From Larix kaempferi (taxonomy: Eukaryota; Streptophyta; Pinopsida; Pinales; Pinaceae): DNA of 64,000 nucleotides. The notes under the pieces were generated by a model. The model had not been told where the DNA came from. It did not search any database and saw only the letters and a program-made list of their open reading frames with translations. Each line of letters starts with the position of its first letter. The first letter of the stretch is position 1. The stretch lies in NCBI GenBank assembly GCA_027924585.1, contig BSBM01000007.1, positions 6,464,001 to 6,528,000 of the forward strand. The letters run 5' to 3'. A program made the position numbers and the translations under genes. Below, piece by piece: positions 1-10,454 of the stretch.

Positions 1-1417
1 GAAAAAAATCATAATGAAACCATCCAGGCCAAGGGCTTTTCCTTCCTCTATTTGATTTATTGCCTCTTTGTCTTCCTTCATATCTATTGGGCACATCATC
101 AGTTCATTTTGGGCTCTAGACACCATGGTATGGATATGATGAGTGATTAGAGCAATATTTCCCAACCTATCTTGCCAAGGATCCTCCACAATATCCTTGA
201 AGTAACTCATCATTTCTTCTTCAATCTCCTCCCGTGTCTCGACCTGTTGTACATATTCTTTTTTTAGCCTTATTATCTTATTCCTTTATCTATGTTGAAT
301 TGTTGATCTATGGAAGCATTTGGAATTTTGTTCCCCTTCTTTTAGCCACATGTTCCTATATTTTTGTTTCCACGGGATCTCTCCTGGGCTTTCCTCAATT
401 CCAATGTTCCAGTATATTATTTTCCCAGGTCTTGAGGCCGTCAGAGTACCCATTTTTCATTCCCTCTAGTTGAACTTCTTCTAGTTGGATTTCCAACATC
501 CTTTTATCCTAGAAAATATTCCCAAATTCTTCCTTGTTACAAGTTCATATTTTTCCTTTTATGGCTTTTAAATTTGGTTGAAATTGGTACATGCTTGACC
601 CCATGGAAATTCTAGTTCCTCCCACCATTTTTGTACCATCGTTTTGAAGTCCTTATGTCCCATCCAGAACTACTCAATCATGAATGGATTTCTAATCATG
701 AATCCAAACTCACTCCAGCTTATGTTAACATGCCAATGGTTCGAGCCTGTTGAGGGGAGCACTGGGGCTGAGAGTTCTCCTCCTTCCATAACAATTGATT
801 CAGATATCAAGAACATGTCCAGCCATGAAGCCACGTGTTGATCCCTACACCTTTTATTATTCTAGGTATACCACCCATTTTGGGTCTCTACATCTACTAA
901 TTTTGGGTTTTCTATGATCTCCTCGAAAGCTTGGTTTGTTGGTCCCACTCCTACATCCTCCCTTTTTCTCCTCCACGGATGTCACCATGTTAAAATCCCC
1001 TCTTATGATCCAGTGCTTGTTCTGAAATCATCTACTTATTCCCTCTAAAGAATCTAAAAATTCAACCTTCTGCTGATGCAAAATGGGCCCATAAAGATTT
1101 GAAATCACCCCTCCAATCGTTGTTCCAACAATTTGGAACTCCGCTAAAAGCGATCATTAATTTGCTAAGAAATTAGATAAACATACCTCTTCCAAATTCC
1201 ACAAGATAGCCAAGCCTCCTGCAGCTCTATTCACGTCAACTGAAAGTACCTCGCTTCCCTTCCATGCTCTTGTACTTATATTCCTAATAGTATCCTCCGA
1301 GGACTTGGTTTCTTGAAGCAAACAAACCAACGACTTTTCTTTTTTGATCTTATTTCTTAGAAGTCTAAGCTTCTGGGAGCCATTTGCCCCTCTTATATCC
1401 CAGGTTATAATTTTCAT
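1..1417 (-). pseudogene. LINE ORF2 (AP endonuclease and start of reverse transcriptase), broken and partial
   Basis: ORF2 of L1-type elements nicks the target and primes reverse transcription. The start, at 1,417, reads MKIITWDIRGANG, the endonuclease N-terminus (canonical form: WN.RG), with LLQETK further on. Around 1,000-970 on the minus strand the catalytic-region motif RGDFNMVTSVEEK is visible. At the window edge the frame ends with GKALGLDGF, matching the GKAPGPDGF-like entry to the reverse transcriptase, with Pro replaced by Leu. Several stops lie between these blocks. The polymerase itself is outside the window. Confidence 0.83.
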
Positions 1418-1943
1418 CTAGACTGGTTATTACTTTTGAAAGAAATGCCTTAATAGTTGGGTATTGGTCTGATTCTACCAATTTGATCCCCATCTCTGTT
1501 ATCCTCTACTTATTGCTTTTATTTCCGCATTTCTCTCTATTGTCCATGGATTTTCACTTATTCTCCTTTGGTCCTTCTGGAGCAATCCCTAATTAAGGAG
1601 TTTCCTTTAGTTATAATATGGCTTCCTGCAACAGTTCAACTTATCGAAAGGACACATACCCCTTGCCTTTATCATCATGGCCTTTCTCTATCCCCCCAGA
1701 TCTAGTTTTCCTAGATCCATATCTTCTCCTTCCTCCTCTATTATAAGCACATCTTCTACAATGTTCCCCCCAAGATCTAGTTGTCTCTCTCTGTTATCAT
1801 GTTTCGCATTCTGATCTACTCCCCCTCTTTCCTTGATCAAGATCTGAAACCATTGGATTTGTATCATTGATGTTTATGCGATTCAGGGCTTCAAATCAGT
1901 TCAATGTTTGATGTATTTTGGTAGCTTCCTGATATTTCTGTCT

Positions 1944-2957
1944 TTACACTTTCCTCCTACGATTACTTACTTTGGTGAACCCTTCTTCATTCTTTTCGAC
2001 CCAGGACTTCTGAGGAGGTGGAGGTGTATTCAAAGGGAAATCTCTGAATAGGCGACCATATTCATGGCATCTCCTGCATCGAAAAGGAATGTGTTCATAG
2101 TCTAGAGTTTGCATCCAGTCTTCATAATCCCATGTCAAGTTGATTGCTTCCAGCAATTCCTTTGAAATGGCCATGTAAACACAAATCCGAGCATATGAAG
2201 TGTATATCACCATCTTGGTTTGTTTAGAGATATTCACAAAGCCTCCCGATCAGTTTCCTATATCTCATAAGATTTATGGTTCCCAGTATCCCCCTGGAAG
2301 GGAGTACATCCTGATCCAAACCAGGGTGATCCATAGATCCTCCTTATCTAGGTTAAACCTTTATTTCCATGGTTGAAGGAATAGACCAATAGAATAAAAG
2401 AAATATGCCCCCCGTCAAATATCATGTCCCAATCCTCCTGATTGAAGAAAATAATTGTAAAAAACCCTTAGATCCTAATTGCAAGTCATAATGACCCTTT
2501 GGCTTCCAGGTCTCCTTGATCCATCGAATGAGATCTCTCTCTTTGGGCCATATCTCCACGAATTTGCCAATCAGGGATTTTTCCTTCATATTCTCGATCG
2601 TTTCCCATAACTTCTCTAATCTGATCTACATAGAGGGAATTTGGGATGACCTAGGGATGCATTCTTCTAGCTTTTGACCTGGCCCTCCCATCGGCTGAAT
2701 CCTATTCCCCTACTTAGAACCCTCTCCTCCCATGCCTTCATCGTCAACAGACCTAGCGCTTGTATGTTTGTTCTTTGGATGCTCCCATGAGGAGGGAGCC
2801 CACCCCCTCCTAGCCTCCCCATCATGTTGAACCTTTTCCCAGAAGATTCGAGTTTCTTCAAATCTATCCCCAACGAATTGTAAGTTACTGAATCATTCTT
2901 CGCTCAAACCCTAGCCTTCTTGGATCAGAGCTCTAGTAATTCGATCCACTTTTTGCA
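1944..2957 (-). pseudogene. LINE ORF1-like nucleic-acid-binding protein, decayed
   Basis: This is the ORF1 region, whose product in the family binds element RNA. The best-preserved stretch (2,237-1,944) contains YTSYARICVYM, typical of plant LINE ORF1 (DUF4283 group). It is followed by a CCHC-type knuckle, CRRCHEYGRLFRDF, in which the usual histidine and last cysteine have become Arg and Phe. A proline run and basic tail (NRRRKV) follow. Upstream, 2,873-2,667 and the stretch between carry ORF1-like N-terminal sequence in shifted frames. The family assignment is firm. The exact start is not recoverable. Confidence 0.8.
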
Positions 2958-3080
2958 AGGAAGCTTATGTACAAGCTTAATTTGTAGATTTACAAACCTC
3001 TACTTGGATTTCACATTAATATTGGTTTTACATTATTTTTTTATGTTTTTTTTTAAATTAAATATTTTTATTATAATAAT

Positions 3081-3098
3081 AATATTTTAATTAAATTC
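3081..3098 (+). repeat. Left target-site duplication of the GPAT retrocopy (18 bp)
   Basis: AATATTTTAATTAAATTC occurs here and again, identical, at 4,293-4,310, directly bracketing the GC-richer insert. It is AT-rich, as LINE endonuclease targets are. Confidence 0.85.
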
Positions 3099-4292
3099 GG
3101 TTCTTGAGCGGCGGCGGTGCTCTTCTCGTGCGGCGGTGCCTGAATGGCCTCGACTGCTATGGGCTCTTTGGCGTCAGCTCCAAGGGCCAAGCGAGTCAGC
3201 CGGTGGTTGCGGATCTTGATGGCACCATGCTCATCCAGGAGCTCGTTCCCATAGGTTACGGTGGGCGGTCTTCATCTCTGTAGCTGCCGGGTTCAGCTCC
3301 TCATTGCCGGGCTCAAAATCCGTGATATCGAGCTCGTTTCCCGCGCTGTGCTGCCCAAGATCCTTGGCTGCAACATCAGGATTATTCATGTGCCGCTTGT
3401 CAGACAGATCTAACACCAAGGCTCTGTTCATGCAGGATCTTTTTGACTCCACGATAAAGAATGGAAGCCGAGCTCTCGCTCGGCGGCCATGGTGGCCCTG
3501 TAACAGTCTATGCTTAGATTGACCCAACAATCCGGTGGTGCTCTCGACCTGCTACTCTTTAGCTCCTTCACCCAGTCTTGTCTGCTAGACATTTACAGAG
3601 GAGGGTTTCTGCGTTTGAAACTCGACCATTAAGATCCCAGAGCTCTGGAAGGTATTTAATCGACCTGCTGGTTGCCCGTAAAAGCCGCAGGCCGCAGAGA
3701 ATACTCTTCCGGAGTTTCTTGGCACCTGGTGCGGTCGGCACCTATATTTCGGTTTTCTTGATCCATCTTTCAAATTGCCAAGAAGCTTCAGGGCTCTCGG
3801 CAGGCTAATGGCGTTTCTATGCGGCTGGATGCAAAGATCACAGGCGGAGCAGTGCTGATGCGTTGGGTCACTGGTGGTCGGTGTCGGTGGAGGCGTCTGG
3901 CTCTTGGTCCGGGGCACATCTACGGCGGTGCTCTGGTTTTTGTCTGGCCGTTGTCTTCATCAGGAGATGCTGGCTGATTTCGCCGGTCTGGGAGATCCAT
4001 TGAGTTTGCTGCTCGTCCACAGACTTGGATCTACTATTTCTTCTGTAGAGGGTTTCGGTGTAGAGGGTTTCGGTTGATGGAAGCTGAAGACGTCTTCTCC
4101 ATTTTCTTGTGGCGAAGTTTTTATTTGGGTTTCTCTTTTTTGGTTCAGCTCTTAATAAGCTGTTGTTTTTGCTTATATGGAACAGAAATATGTGAAAATG
4201 TAGGGATCCTTGTTGATTCTACTACATGTGCAATATGTAATTTTGATCATCTTTTTGAAATAAAATTACGGACTTTTTCCAAGAAAAAAAAA
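3099..4292 (+). pseudogene. Processed (retroposed) pseudogene of a plant GPAT-type acyltransferase
   Basis: Plant land-type GPATs (GPAT4/6/8 group) put acyl groups on glycerol-3-phosphate for cutin and suberin and carry an N-terminal HAD-like domain. On the plus strand 3,195-3,235 reads QPVVADLDGTML, the HAD-like DxDGT motif. At 3,292-3,360 VQLLIAGLKIRDIELVSRAV follows, which fits the conserved segment after the membrane stretch of this family. The sequence between them is shortened and frameshifted, and stops follow after 3,390. Downstream homology (3,400-4,080) is weak and I cannot align it. The copy ends with AATAAA at 4,259, a poly-A run at 4,281 and an 18-bp target duplication, so it arose from a polyadenylated mRNA. 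Only the family assignment of the first 300 bp is well supported. Confidence 0.68.
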
Positions 4293-4310
4293 AATATTTT
4301 AATTAAATTC
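4293..4310 (+). repeat. Right target-site duplication of the GPAT retrocopy (18 bp)
   Basis: Identical to 3,081-3,098. It follows directly after the poly-A tract of the insert. Confidence 0.85.
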
Positions 4311-5400
4311 ATTATAAATATAAAAGAAAATTATAAAAAAAAATTAATTATATATATATATTTTTTTTAAATTATAAATTACTTTTTTAAAGAAATGTAA
4401 AATCAGTTATTAAATTCAAAACTTAGATGTACAATCAAATTTAAAATAATCTTATACCTCAAAATACATAAAACTCATAATGTTTGAAATACTTTATTCA
4501 CTATTTATTTTTACAAACAACAACATATCAATGACAATGCATTTTTAAACATGGTAAATAAAATGTAAACCTTACGTGTTATTCATAAAATTAATCAAAT
4601 TTGAAAATGTTGAGTTGATCGCATTTTCAGAAATAGTAGCATAGCAATGCGTTTATGAACATGGTAAAATAAATGTTAATGAAAATTCATTTGAAAAAAA
4701 AATCAAATACATTTTTAAAAGTTGTATTAATGTTTTTTAAATATAATAAAGAAATTTGCATTTGAAATAAAATTTTGTTTAGTATATATATAATTATATT
4801 TTTAATAACTATATTTTTAAAAATCATAGTCTAAACATTATATTTTTAATAACGGTATTTTTTAAAATATTACTTGAAAATATTCTCTTTCAATGTAAAA
4901 TTACAAACATAAATTCATTTTTAAGAAAATAAAATGTTGAAAACTTAGGAGGTGCACAATAACATATCAATGTATTTTTAAAAATTTTAATATAAAATTT
5001 TTACAAAATTACTAGCTGCATAATCACAAACCTCAACTCACATAGGAAATACCTTTTTTTTACAATAAAATGCCGATAGTATTGAAGAATTCTTATAACA
5101 ATGAGTAAAAATAGAACAGAAAAAACAATGAATTCAATGCTCTCAAACCAGATTGCATTCTTGCAAAAATAGCTCCAATAATATTGGACCTACTTCAAAT
5201 TAAGATAAAAATAAATTAGGCAATTGAGGCCAATTGAATAGTTATATCATAATTTTTATAAAACGATTAAAATATGTGAATTAATTAATTTAACGGAACG
5301 CTAAATTAACCCCTTCAGGTTGTTAATCGGCAGAGCCTCGCGGCGGCAGAGTCAAATGAAAATCCCAGAAATAACGACGAAAATGAAGAAAAATGCGGCC
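4311..5400. other. AT-rich intergenic spacer
   Basis: Very AT-rich, with short homopolymer runs and no coding pattern, RNA gene or recognisable element. It includes the downstream flank of the NHL gene. Confidence 0.6.
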
Positions 5401-5410
5401 GATGGTTTAT

Positions 5411-6235
5411 TCACAGCTTGATTTTGAAGCTGCAGCTCTCGTGTTGGATCCGAACGGTCTGTTTTTCAGTTAGCTGGTTTACCGTCAAACTACACCGCAG
5501 TTGTACGGTGACCTTGGGGGTTTTCAGGCTGCCGATTTTTAGTTTGACGGGCTCGTCCATCTCGACGTCCAGCGGCACGCTGCCCTTGGTCTGATCTGCA
5601 TTCAGAGAGGACTGCAGGACGGCAGAGAATGGGACACTGGAAGCTGTCAACCTTATGTGCACAGGGGTGGTATTCCGAGGAGCTTGAAAGAATGCCGGCA
5701 TGGTGCCGGAACTAATTTCCCTGCCGGAAAACAGAACAGACAGCCGGTTGCCATCGTCGTAGTAAATTCCGATCTTTTTGTTGGGATTCTGGACTTGGAT
5801 GGAGACGACCAGATCGGAGCTGAGACGCTGTTCTTGGCTGATGTTGAATTGATCGACAGAAATGCTGTCCAGTGAGTATTTCGGAAGCTGAGGCGAGAAG
5901 ATTATGTAGAGGACGGCGGCGGCGATGCCTATTAGCGCGATGATGAAAATAAGCAGGCAGAAAATCCAAGCGATGCAGCAGCAGCAAGGATTCCGGCGGC
6001 GACGGGGAGGCCGGGGATGAACTGAGCGTTGTTGTGTTGGGGCGGCTCTGTAAACCTGGTCCTTTGGGAGCTGAATGACATAGGAATGCGAGGCCGTTTC
6101 TGGGGCGGCGACTATCACTGCACCGTTCAAGGAGGGTGCGGCTGAGGCTGGAAAAACCCGCTGATCGTCCTCCATTGAAGAGCTCTGCAAATCTCTTGAA
6201 TTCCTTTTCTCTCTTCGAGTCGAAAAGGAAGACAA
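5411..6235 (-). CDS. NDR1/HIN1-like (NHL) protein, LEA_2 family, intact single exon
   Basis: A 274-residue single-pass membrane protein of the NHL/LEA_2 family. Members sit in the plasma membrane, and several act in pathogen or stress responses. Residues 1-80 are cytosolic, Pro/Arg-rich and end in RPPRRRRNP followed by a Cys cluster (CCCC, 84-87). A transmembrane helix spans about 88-112. The LEA_2 beta-sandwich domain covers about 145-255 and begins with NPNKKIGIYYDDGNRL, the family hallmark. Potential N-glycosylation sites are N131 and N188. The C-terminus (ESCSFKIKL) matches the NHL6/NHL13 type. An alternative start at residue 21 (codon at 6,173-6,175, MEDDQRVFPA) resembles related N-termini better, so the first 20 residues may be 5' UTR. 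No break is visible, and an AATAAA overlaps the stop. It is the only intact host gene in the window. Confidence 0.93.
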   Translation of the reverse strand: MSSFSTRREKRNSRDLQSSSMEDDQRVFPASAAPSLNGAVIVAAPETASHSYVIQLPKDQVYRAAPTQQRSVHPRPPRRRRNPCCCCIAWIFCLLIFIIALIGIAAAVLYIIFSPQLPKYSLDSISVDQFNISQEQRLSSDLVVSIQVQNPNKKIGIYYDDGNRLSVLFSGREISSGTMPAFFQAPRNTTPVHIRLTASSVPFSAVLQSSLNADQTKGSVPLDVEMDEPVKLKIGSLKTPKVTVQLRCSLTVNQLTEKQTVRIQHESCSFKIKL

Positions 6236-6289
6236 AGAGCGGAGAATTATGAAATGGAGGACCGATGAAGTTGAAATATGCGAAGGTCA

Positions 6290-6440
6290 GGGAGCACGTA
6301 AATCCCGTTGGTTTTCGTGTTATCCGAGCAAGACAAGCGGCAACCGAAGAGAGGCCATACAATGCCGGCTTCGGTCCCACACGGATTAGGGGAGTGGGCA
6401 TACAGGTGTTTATTAGGGCGCACGTTTAGACGTGACGCGA
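6290..6440 (-). promoter_or_regulatory. Cluster of ACGT-core (G-box/ABRE-like) motifs upstream of the NHL gene
   Basis: Within about 200 bp upstream of the annotated start there are three ACGT cores: CACGT at 6,295-6,299, CACGT at 6,421-6,425, and GACGTGACG at 6,429-6,437. Such cores bind bZIP factors and are frequent in ABA or stress promoters, which would suit an NHL gene. No clear TATA box is seen at a fixed distance. Functional assignment is inference. Confidence 0.35.
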
Positions 6441-6539
6441 TGAATTGCCTTAAATTAGGTTTTGGGAAATTCGACTTCCCCGGTCAATGCGAGGGGATTG
6501 ACGCCGCACATTAAAATTACAACTTTAAAGTATGATAAT

Positions 6540-6986
6540 CGGGATTTTGTGCGGAACGTTGTAAATGTGCATTACTTTTTTCCCAAATAGTTTTTTATGG
6601 TTTCACTTGGCTTTCTGGCATTTTTCTAATTATTTAACAAACTATTTTGGTGTGTTTGGAAGAAGTTAGAAAGTCATGGAATTTTCATCAATAATTTGAA
6701 ATTGTGGTCAAATTCTAAATTGGATATTTACAAATATTGTTTCACTATATATAAAAGATTTGACTTTACTTAACCAGGTTGGAACTATGATCACGCTTAA
6801 AAATTTTATGTTAAATTTATCGTCCAAGAAGGATCATTTTGTTTCAATGTTAATTTTCACTTTTTTGCCCTATTTATCATGTTAAGGTTTTAGCATAGCT
6901 ATTGAACTTTTGTTTTTGAGGTAAAATCAGCATAAATTTATCTTAAACTCGTATTTATCAAGAGAGGGATCCAATTTTTTGAGGTG
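6540..6986. other. AT-rich spacer
   Basis: Nothing recognisable: no ORF with codon-like structure and no repeat longer than a few bases. Confidence 0.5.
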
Positions 6987-7290
6987 TATTTTTTTTTAAA
7001 TTTAAACTTAAGAAATTTAATATCTCTTGATTGATAGATCCAGGTTTAAGTTTTAAGATTTTATTTTATAAAAGAACATCTTTTTTTAATTACTTTTCAT
7101 AATATTTTATTTTATGAGCCAATATAGATTTATGAGCCATTTTTTTTTTAAATTTAAACTTAAGAAATTTAATATCTCTTGATTGATAGATCCAGGTTTA
7201 AGTTTTAAGATTTTATTTTATAAAAGAACATCTTTTTTTAATTACTTTTCATAATATTTTATTTTATGAGCCAATATAGATTTATGAGCC
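6987..7290. repeat. Tandem duplication, two 152-bp units
   Basis: Units at 6,987-7,138 and 7,139-7,290 are almost identical apart from the length of a T-run. Each contains AAATTTAAACTTAAG at its start and ends in GATTTATGAGCC. Confidence 0.9.
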
Positions 7291-7892
7291 GACATGAATT
7301 TATTAATGGCCGACATAATATAATTTATTACTTTTTACTCTTTTTTTTACTCGTGTAATGTCACTGACAAACGTTATACCATCTCCCTCATACTGATGTA
7401 TAACGTTACATGAACACACGTTACACAACATCAACATCTCCCCGATACTGAGTTCCTCGTTTCACTCAATGCAATTAGTGAAAACATACTTTATTTATGA
7501 CTTAGATTACCACTAGACTTGCATCAAAATTTCGAAAAAATTTATGTATCAAAAAGTTAACACTATCCTATTAAATTCTCTATCAAAAGTTATATTTTTT
7601 TTCAAATCTTTAATTTAAAATTTTAACAAACAATATCATAAAATCTTAAAACCTGGAAAACATAACCCCATCATAATACAATACTTAGTCTCCCCTTGTT
7701 ATTATTTCATTTTGCTTGTGATCCTCTCGTCGTGCAACATATCTTAACCCAACTTCAAATAGAATGTATGAAGACATTTTTTTACCAAACCAATCGTTGC
7801 AACTAAAATGAGAAACTCCAATTTTCTTACATTTTCTTCCTCTTATGAACAAAATCTATTTCTTATTTTAGTTTTTTACTCAACATTTCCTT
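7291..7892. other. AT-rich spacer
   Basis: Includes ACGTTACA/CGTTACAC repeats near 7,370-7,430. No coding signal or known element was recognised. Confidence 0.5.
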
Positions 7893-8168
7893 ACTTAAAG
7901 TTATTACCACCACCTTATTATTTTGATTGGTCTTTGCTTTGTTGTTTCATTTAATATTGAATCACTCATCAAGAATTTATCTTACAAACTTCAACTTATC
8001 TTTAAACTTAAAGTTATTACCACCACCTTATTATTTTGATTGGTCTTTGCTTTGTTGTTTCATTTAACATTGAATCACTCATCAAGAATTTATCTTACAA
8101 ACTTCAACTTATCTTTAAAGAATATTATCTAAATACAATATCTTTAAAGAATATTATCTAAATACAAT
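7893..8168. repeat. Tandem duplications: 113-bp unit x2, then 29-bp unit x2
   Basis: Units starting ACTTAAAGTTATTACCACC lie at 7,893-8,005 and 8,006-8,118, differing at about one base. Directly after, a 29-bp unit containing TTTAAAGAATATTATCTAAA is repeated twice (about 8,110-8,168). Confidence 0.88.
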
Positions 8169-8609
8169 GAGGTTTGATCTCCTTTTTTATGGTATGACAT
8201 AAATTTATATAACTATGTTTATAGTTTTAAAAAAATGGCATACATTTAATTAACATTATTAGGGGAGAAATGTCATTAGTGGTGCACAGACTAGTAGTGG
8301 TCATAATGCCCATCACATCAACCATCGAACACCAAACATATCATTAAATTGCACAAATGACTTATACTCCACAACGGATATAAAATGTGTATCAGATGTC
8401 CAAGCATTGTGGGGAAGTCTCTATTTTTGGTGGCATGGGATGGCAGATATGTGATCCATTGGTCGAATAACCGGCCAAAGGAAAGCGCCTGTTGTTTCCA
8501 AAGCCATAGGTTCTCTTTTTATTCTGATTTCGGGGACGAATAGTTGTTGTTAGCAGCCTTCCTACTACCGCGGTACTATAATACGTAGCCAATAGATCGC
8601 ATTCAGTCA

Positions 8610-8610
<1 letters not shown>
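8169..8610. other. Spacer without recognised features
   Basis: A 72-codon open frame on the minus strand (8,610-8,392) has no recognisable motif or family. I do not call it a gene. Confidence 0.4.

Positions 8611-8660
<50 letters not shown>
8611..8660. repeat. (AT)n microsatellite
   Basis: About 25 AT dinucleotides in a row, directly before the inverted repeat at 8,662. Confidence 0.95.
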
Positions 8661-8661
<1 letters not shown>

Positions 8662-8662
<1 letters not shown>

Positions 8663-8795
8663 CATATTAATGGGTGAGAGTTGTTGGCCTATTTAGTTAA
8701 TGGGTTGTTTTTGCACATATATATATATTCTTTAAATTAAGTGCAAAAACAACCCATTAACTAAATAGGCCAACAACTCTCACCCATTAATATGT
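8662..8795. repeat. Perfect 55-bp inverted repeat with 24-bp AT-rich spacer
   Basis: The left arm (8,662-8,716) begins ACATATTAATGGGTGAGAG and ends TTTTTGCAC. The right arm (8,741-8,795) is its exact reverse complement. The 24-bp loop (8,717-8,740) is AT-rich. A transcript would fold into a perfectly paired 55-bp hairpin. It could be a foldback/MITE core, a young hairpin-RNA locus, or a snap-back repair product. Confidence 0.95.
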
Positions 8796-8799
8796 TTAA

Positions 8800-9529
8800 A
8801 TACAAAATTACAAACCATCTTGTCCCACTATCATCCAAGTTTATTCTTCCTTAAATAGACAACAAAACATTAAAACAACAAAATATGCCCAATATACAGG
8901 TACTTAATGCCCATCACTTCAAACCCCATGGATGACCATTGGAGCAACCTTGCTCATCGCCCCAACACCCATGAACTACCTTTGGTGCAACATCATACAA
9001 CCATCAAACCATTGCATCACATGACACAAACACCTGGATAGAGCAAGGGTGAAATATGCCTGCTTCTCAAAATGTTCAACTAATCAACCCATCCTCTTCA
9101 ATAAATGACACTTGCCAACATAAAATCATCAAATCAACAATAAAACACATCAAATTTCCCCAAATCTTCCATTAAACACGTTGAAAGCACAAGGATCATA
9201 GATCGAAGCCAAATCAATCAACCTACCCAAATAAACTCATCAAATCAACAATTAAACACATTGAGAAAGCACAAGGCCACCCAAATCAACTCATCAAATC
9301 ATCCATTAAACACACTCAAAGCACAAGGATCAACACTGTTTAATTTCCAGCCATTAGATCAACTCCTGAGCAATCACACGCATTCATTTTCAAATTTAAA
9401 TTTTCAATCCATGTCAATTAAAGCTAACAATCCAAGAGCACAATAAATAACTATAAAGCAACCTCAATCTACCTACAATTGACTGTATTTGCATTCTGAG
9501 AATTCAAATAGTGCATCAACATTACCATA
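8800..9529. repeat. Low-complexity CA/AT-rich spacer with short diverged repeats
   Basis: Phrases of the type CATCAAATCAACAATTAAACACATTG recur between about 9,120 and 9,330. No coding function is evident. Confidence 0.5.
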
Positions 9530-9800
9530 AGTTTGGCTACAATCCACTCGACTTGCCTTTCAATTAGTGCATTAATATAAGTTAAGTTTTCCTACAGTCC
9601 ACTCGACTTGGCTTTTAAATAGTACAACAACACTGCCAACAATTTGCATGCAGTCCACTCAACTTGCTTTTCAAATAGTGCATTAACCCTACCAGCATCA
9701 AATAGTGGATCAACGGTATCGACATGAATACATTCAACCAGTACATCAACACTATCGACAGGCAAACATTCAACTAGTGCATCAACACTATCAACTTAGG
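9530..9800. repeat. Degenerate tandem repeat, unit about 60 bp
   Basis: Four to five diverged units share CAGTCCACTCGACTTGC, TTTCAAATAGTGCATCAAC and ACACTACCAAC blocks. Order is kept and spacing varies from about 45 to 65 bp. Confidence 0.6.
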
Positions 9801-10454
9801 CTTTGTGTGCCATAGTGATTGAGCTATGGTCCGCCCTCCTACATGGTATTGCAATTGCTAAGTGTTTACGTGTATACAAGTCACCATTCCCTACTATATT
9901 AATATACCCACAATGCAATGAGTAAATGTATACATATACAATACTACATTGCTTGCATGCTTTTGAATTCATAAGTATTGGAATTTAACTAAAATTGCAT
10001 GCTAGTAATTGTAATCCTAATATTAAAAAAAAAATAGTATTAAACCACCCTTAATTTTTCAAATTGGAAAACAATACCACCAAATAATATCACGAGCCTT
10101 GATTAGGAAAACAAGTATTCTAAAAACTTTATGTTATAGTGAAACAATTGTATTCAATTCATTCTTGTGTAATACTTATGCAGGTTGCATCAGCCATGGC
10201 AAGAGTTAATAATGTTGCTCATACTAGGAGCAATAGGAGGTGAGGTTCCAGGGGTGCCCAGCTACGTTGCACCTCATCTGATGATGATATTCCCTGGGAA
10301 ATAAGGGTTCTCCTATAAATTCCGAAGAAGGTCATGTATTGCTAGAGGCATCTAGGGACAACACAGTTCCACCATCACCCACATTTCCACCTTCACCCAC
10401 AGTGCCACCATTAACCACAGTTCAAGGAACTAGTTCATCAAAGAAAATCAGTGC
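9801..10454. other. Spacer upstream of the transposase relic
   Basis: No terminal inverted repeat could be identified by eye. A Pro/Thr-rich translated stretch at about 10,360-10,430 may belong to the transposase N-terminus. Confidence 0.35.

Larger units (their letters stand above)
1..2960 (-). mobile_element. LINE (L1-type) relic, continues beyond left edge
   Basis: A non-LTR retrotransposon read on the minus strand. ORF1 lies at higher coordinates and ORF2 at lower ones. It is recognised by a plant LINE ORF1 zinc-knuckle region, an AP-endonuclease start and GDFN motif, and the beginning of a reverse transcriptase at the window edge. Frameshifts and stops separate these blocks, so the copy is dead. 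The 3' end with poly-A lies outside the window. The 5' end is placed near 2,960 because ORF1-like sequence fades there. Confidence 0.85.

Noticed and set aside
3585-3917. 110-codon minus-strand frame in the retrocopy
   Set aside because: The insert is an mRNA copy on the plus strand; the GC-rich antisense frame has no recognisable domain.
5712-6401. 229-codon minus-strand frame overlapping the NHL gene
   Set aside because: Shadow frame. The NHL frame has a full domain match, this one none.
8392-8610. 72-codon minus-strand frame before the AT microsatellite
   Set aside because: No motif, no codon bias visible, no flanking gene signals.
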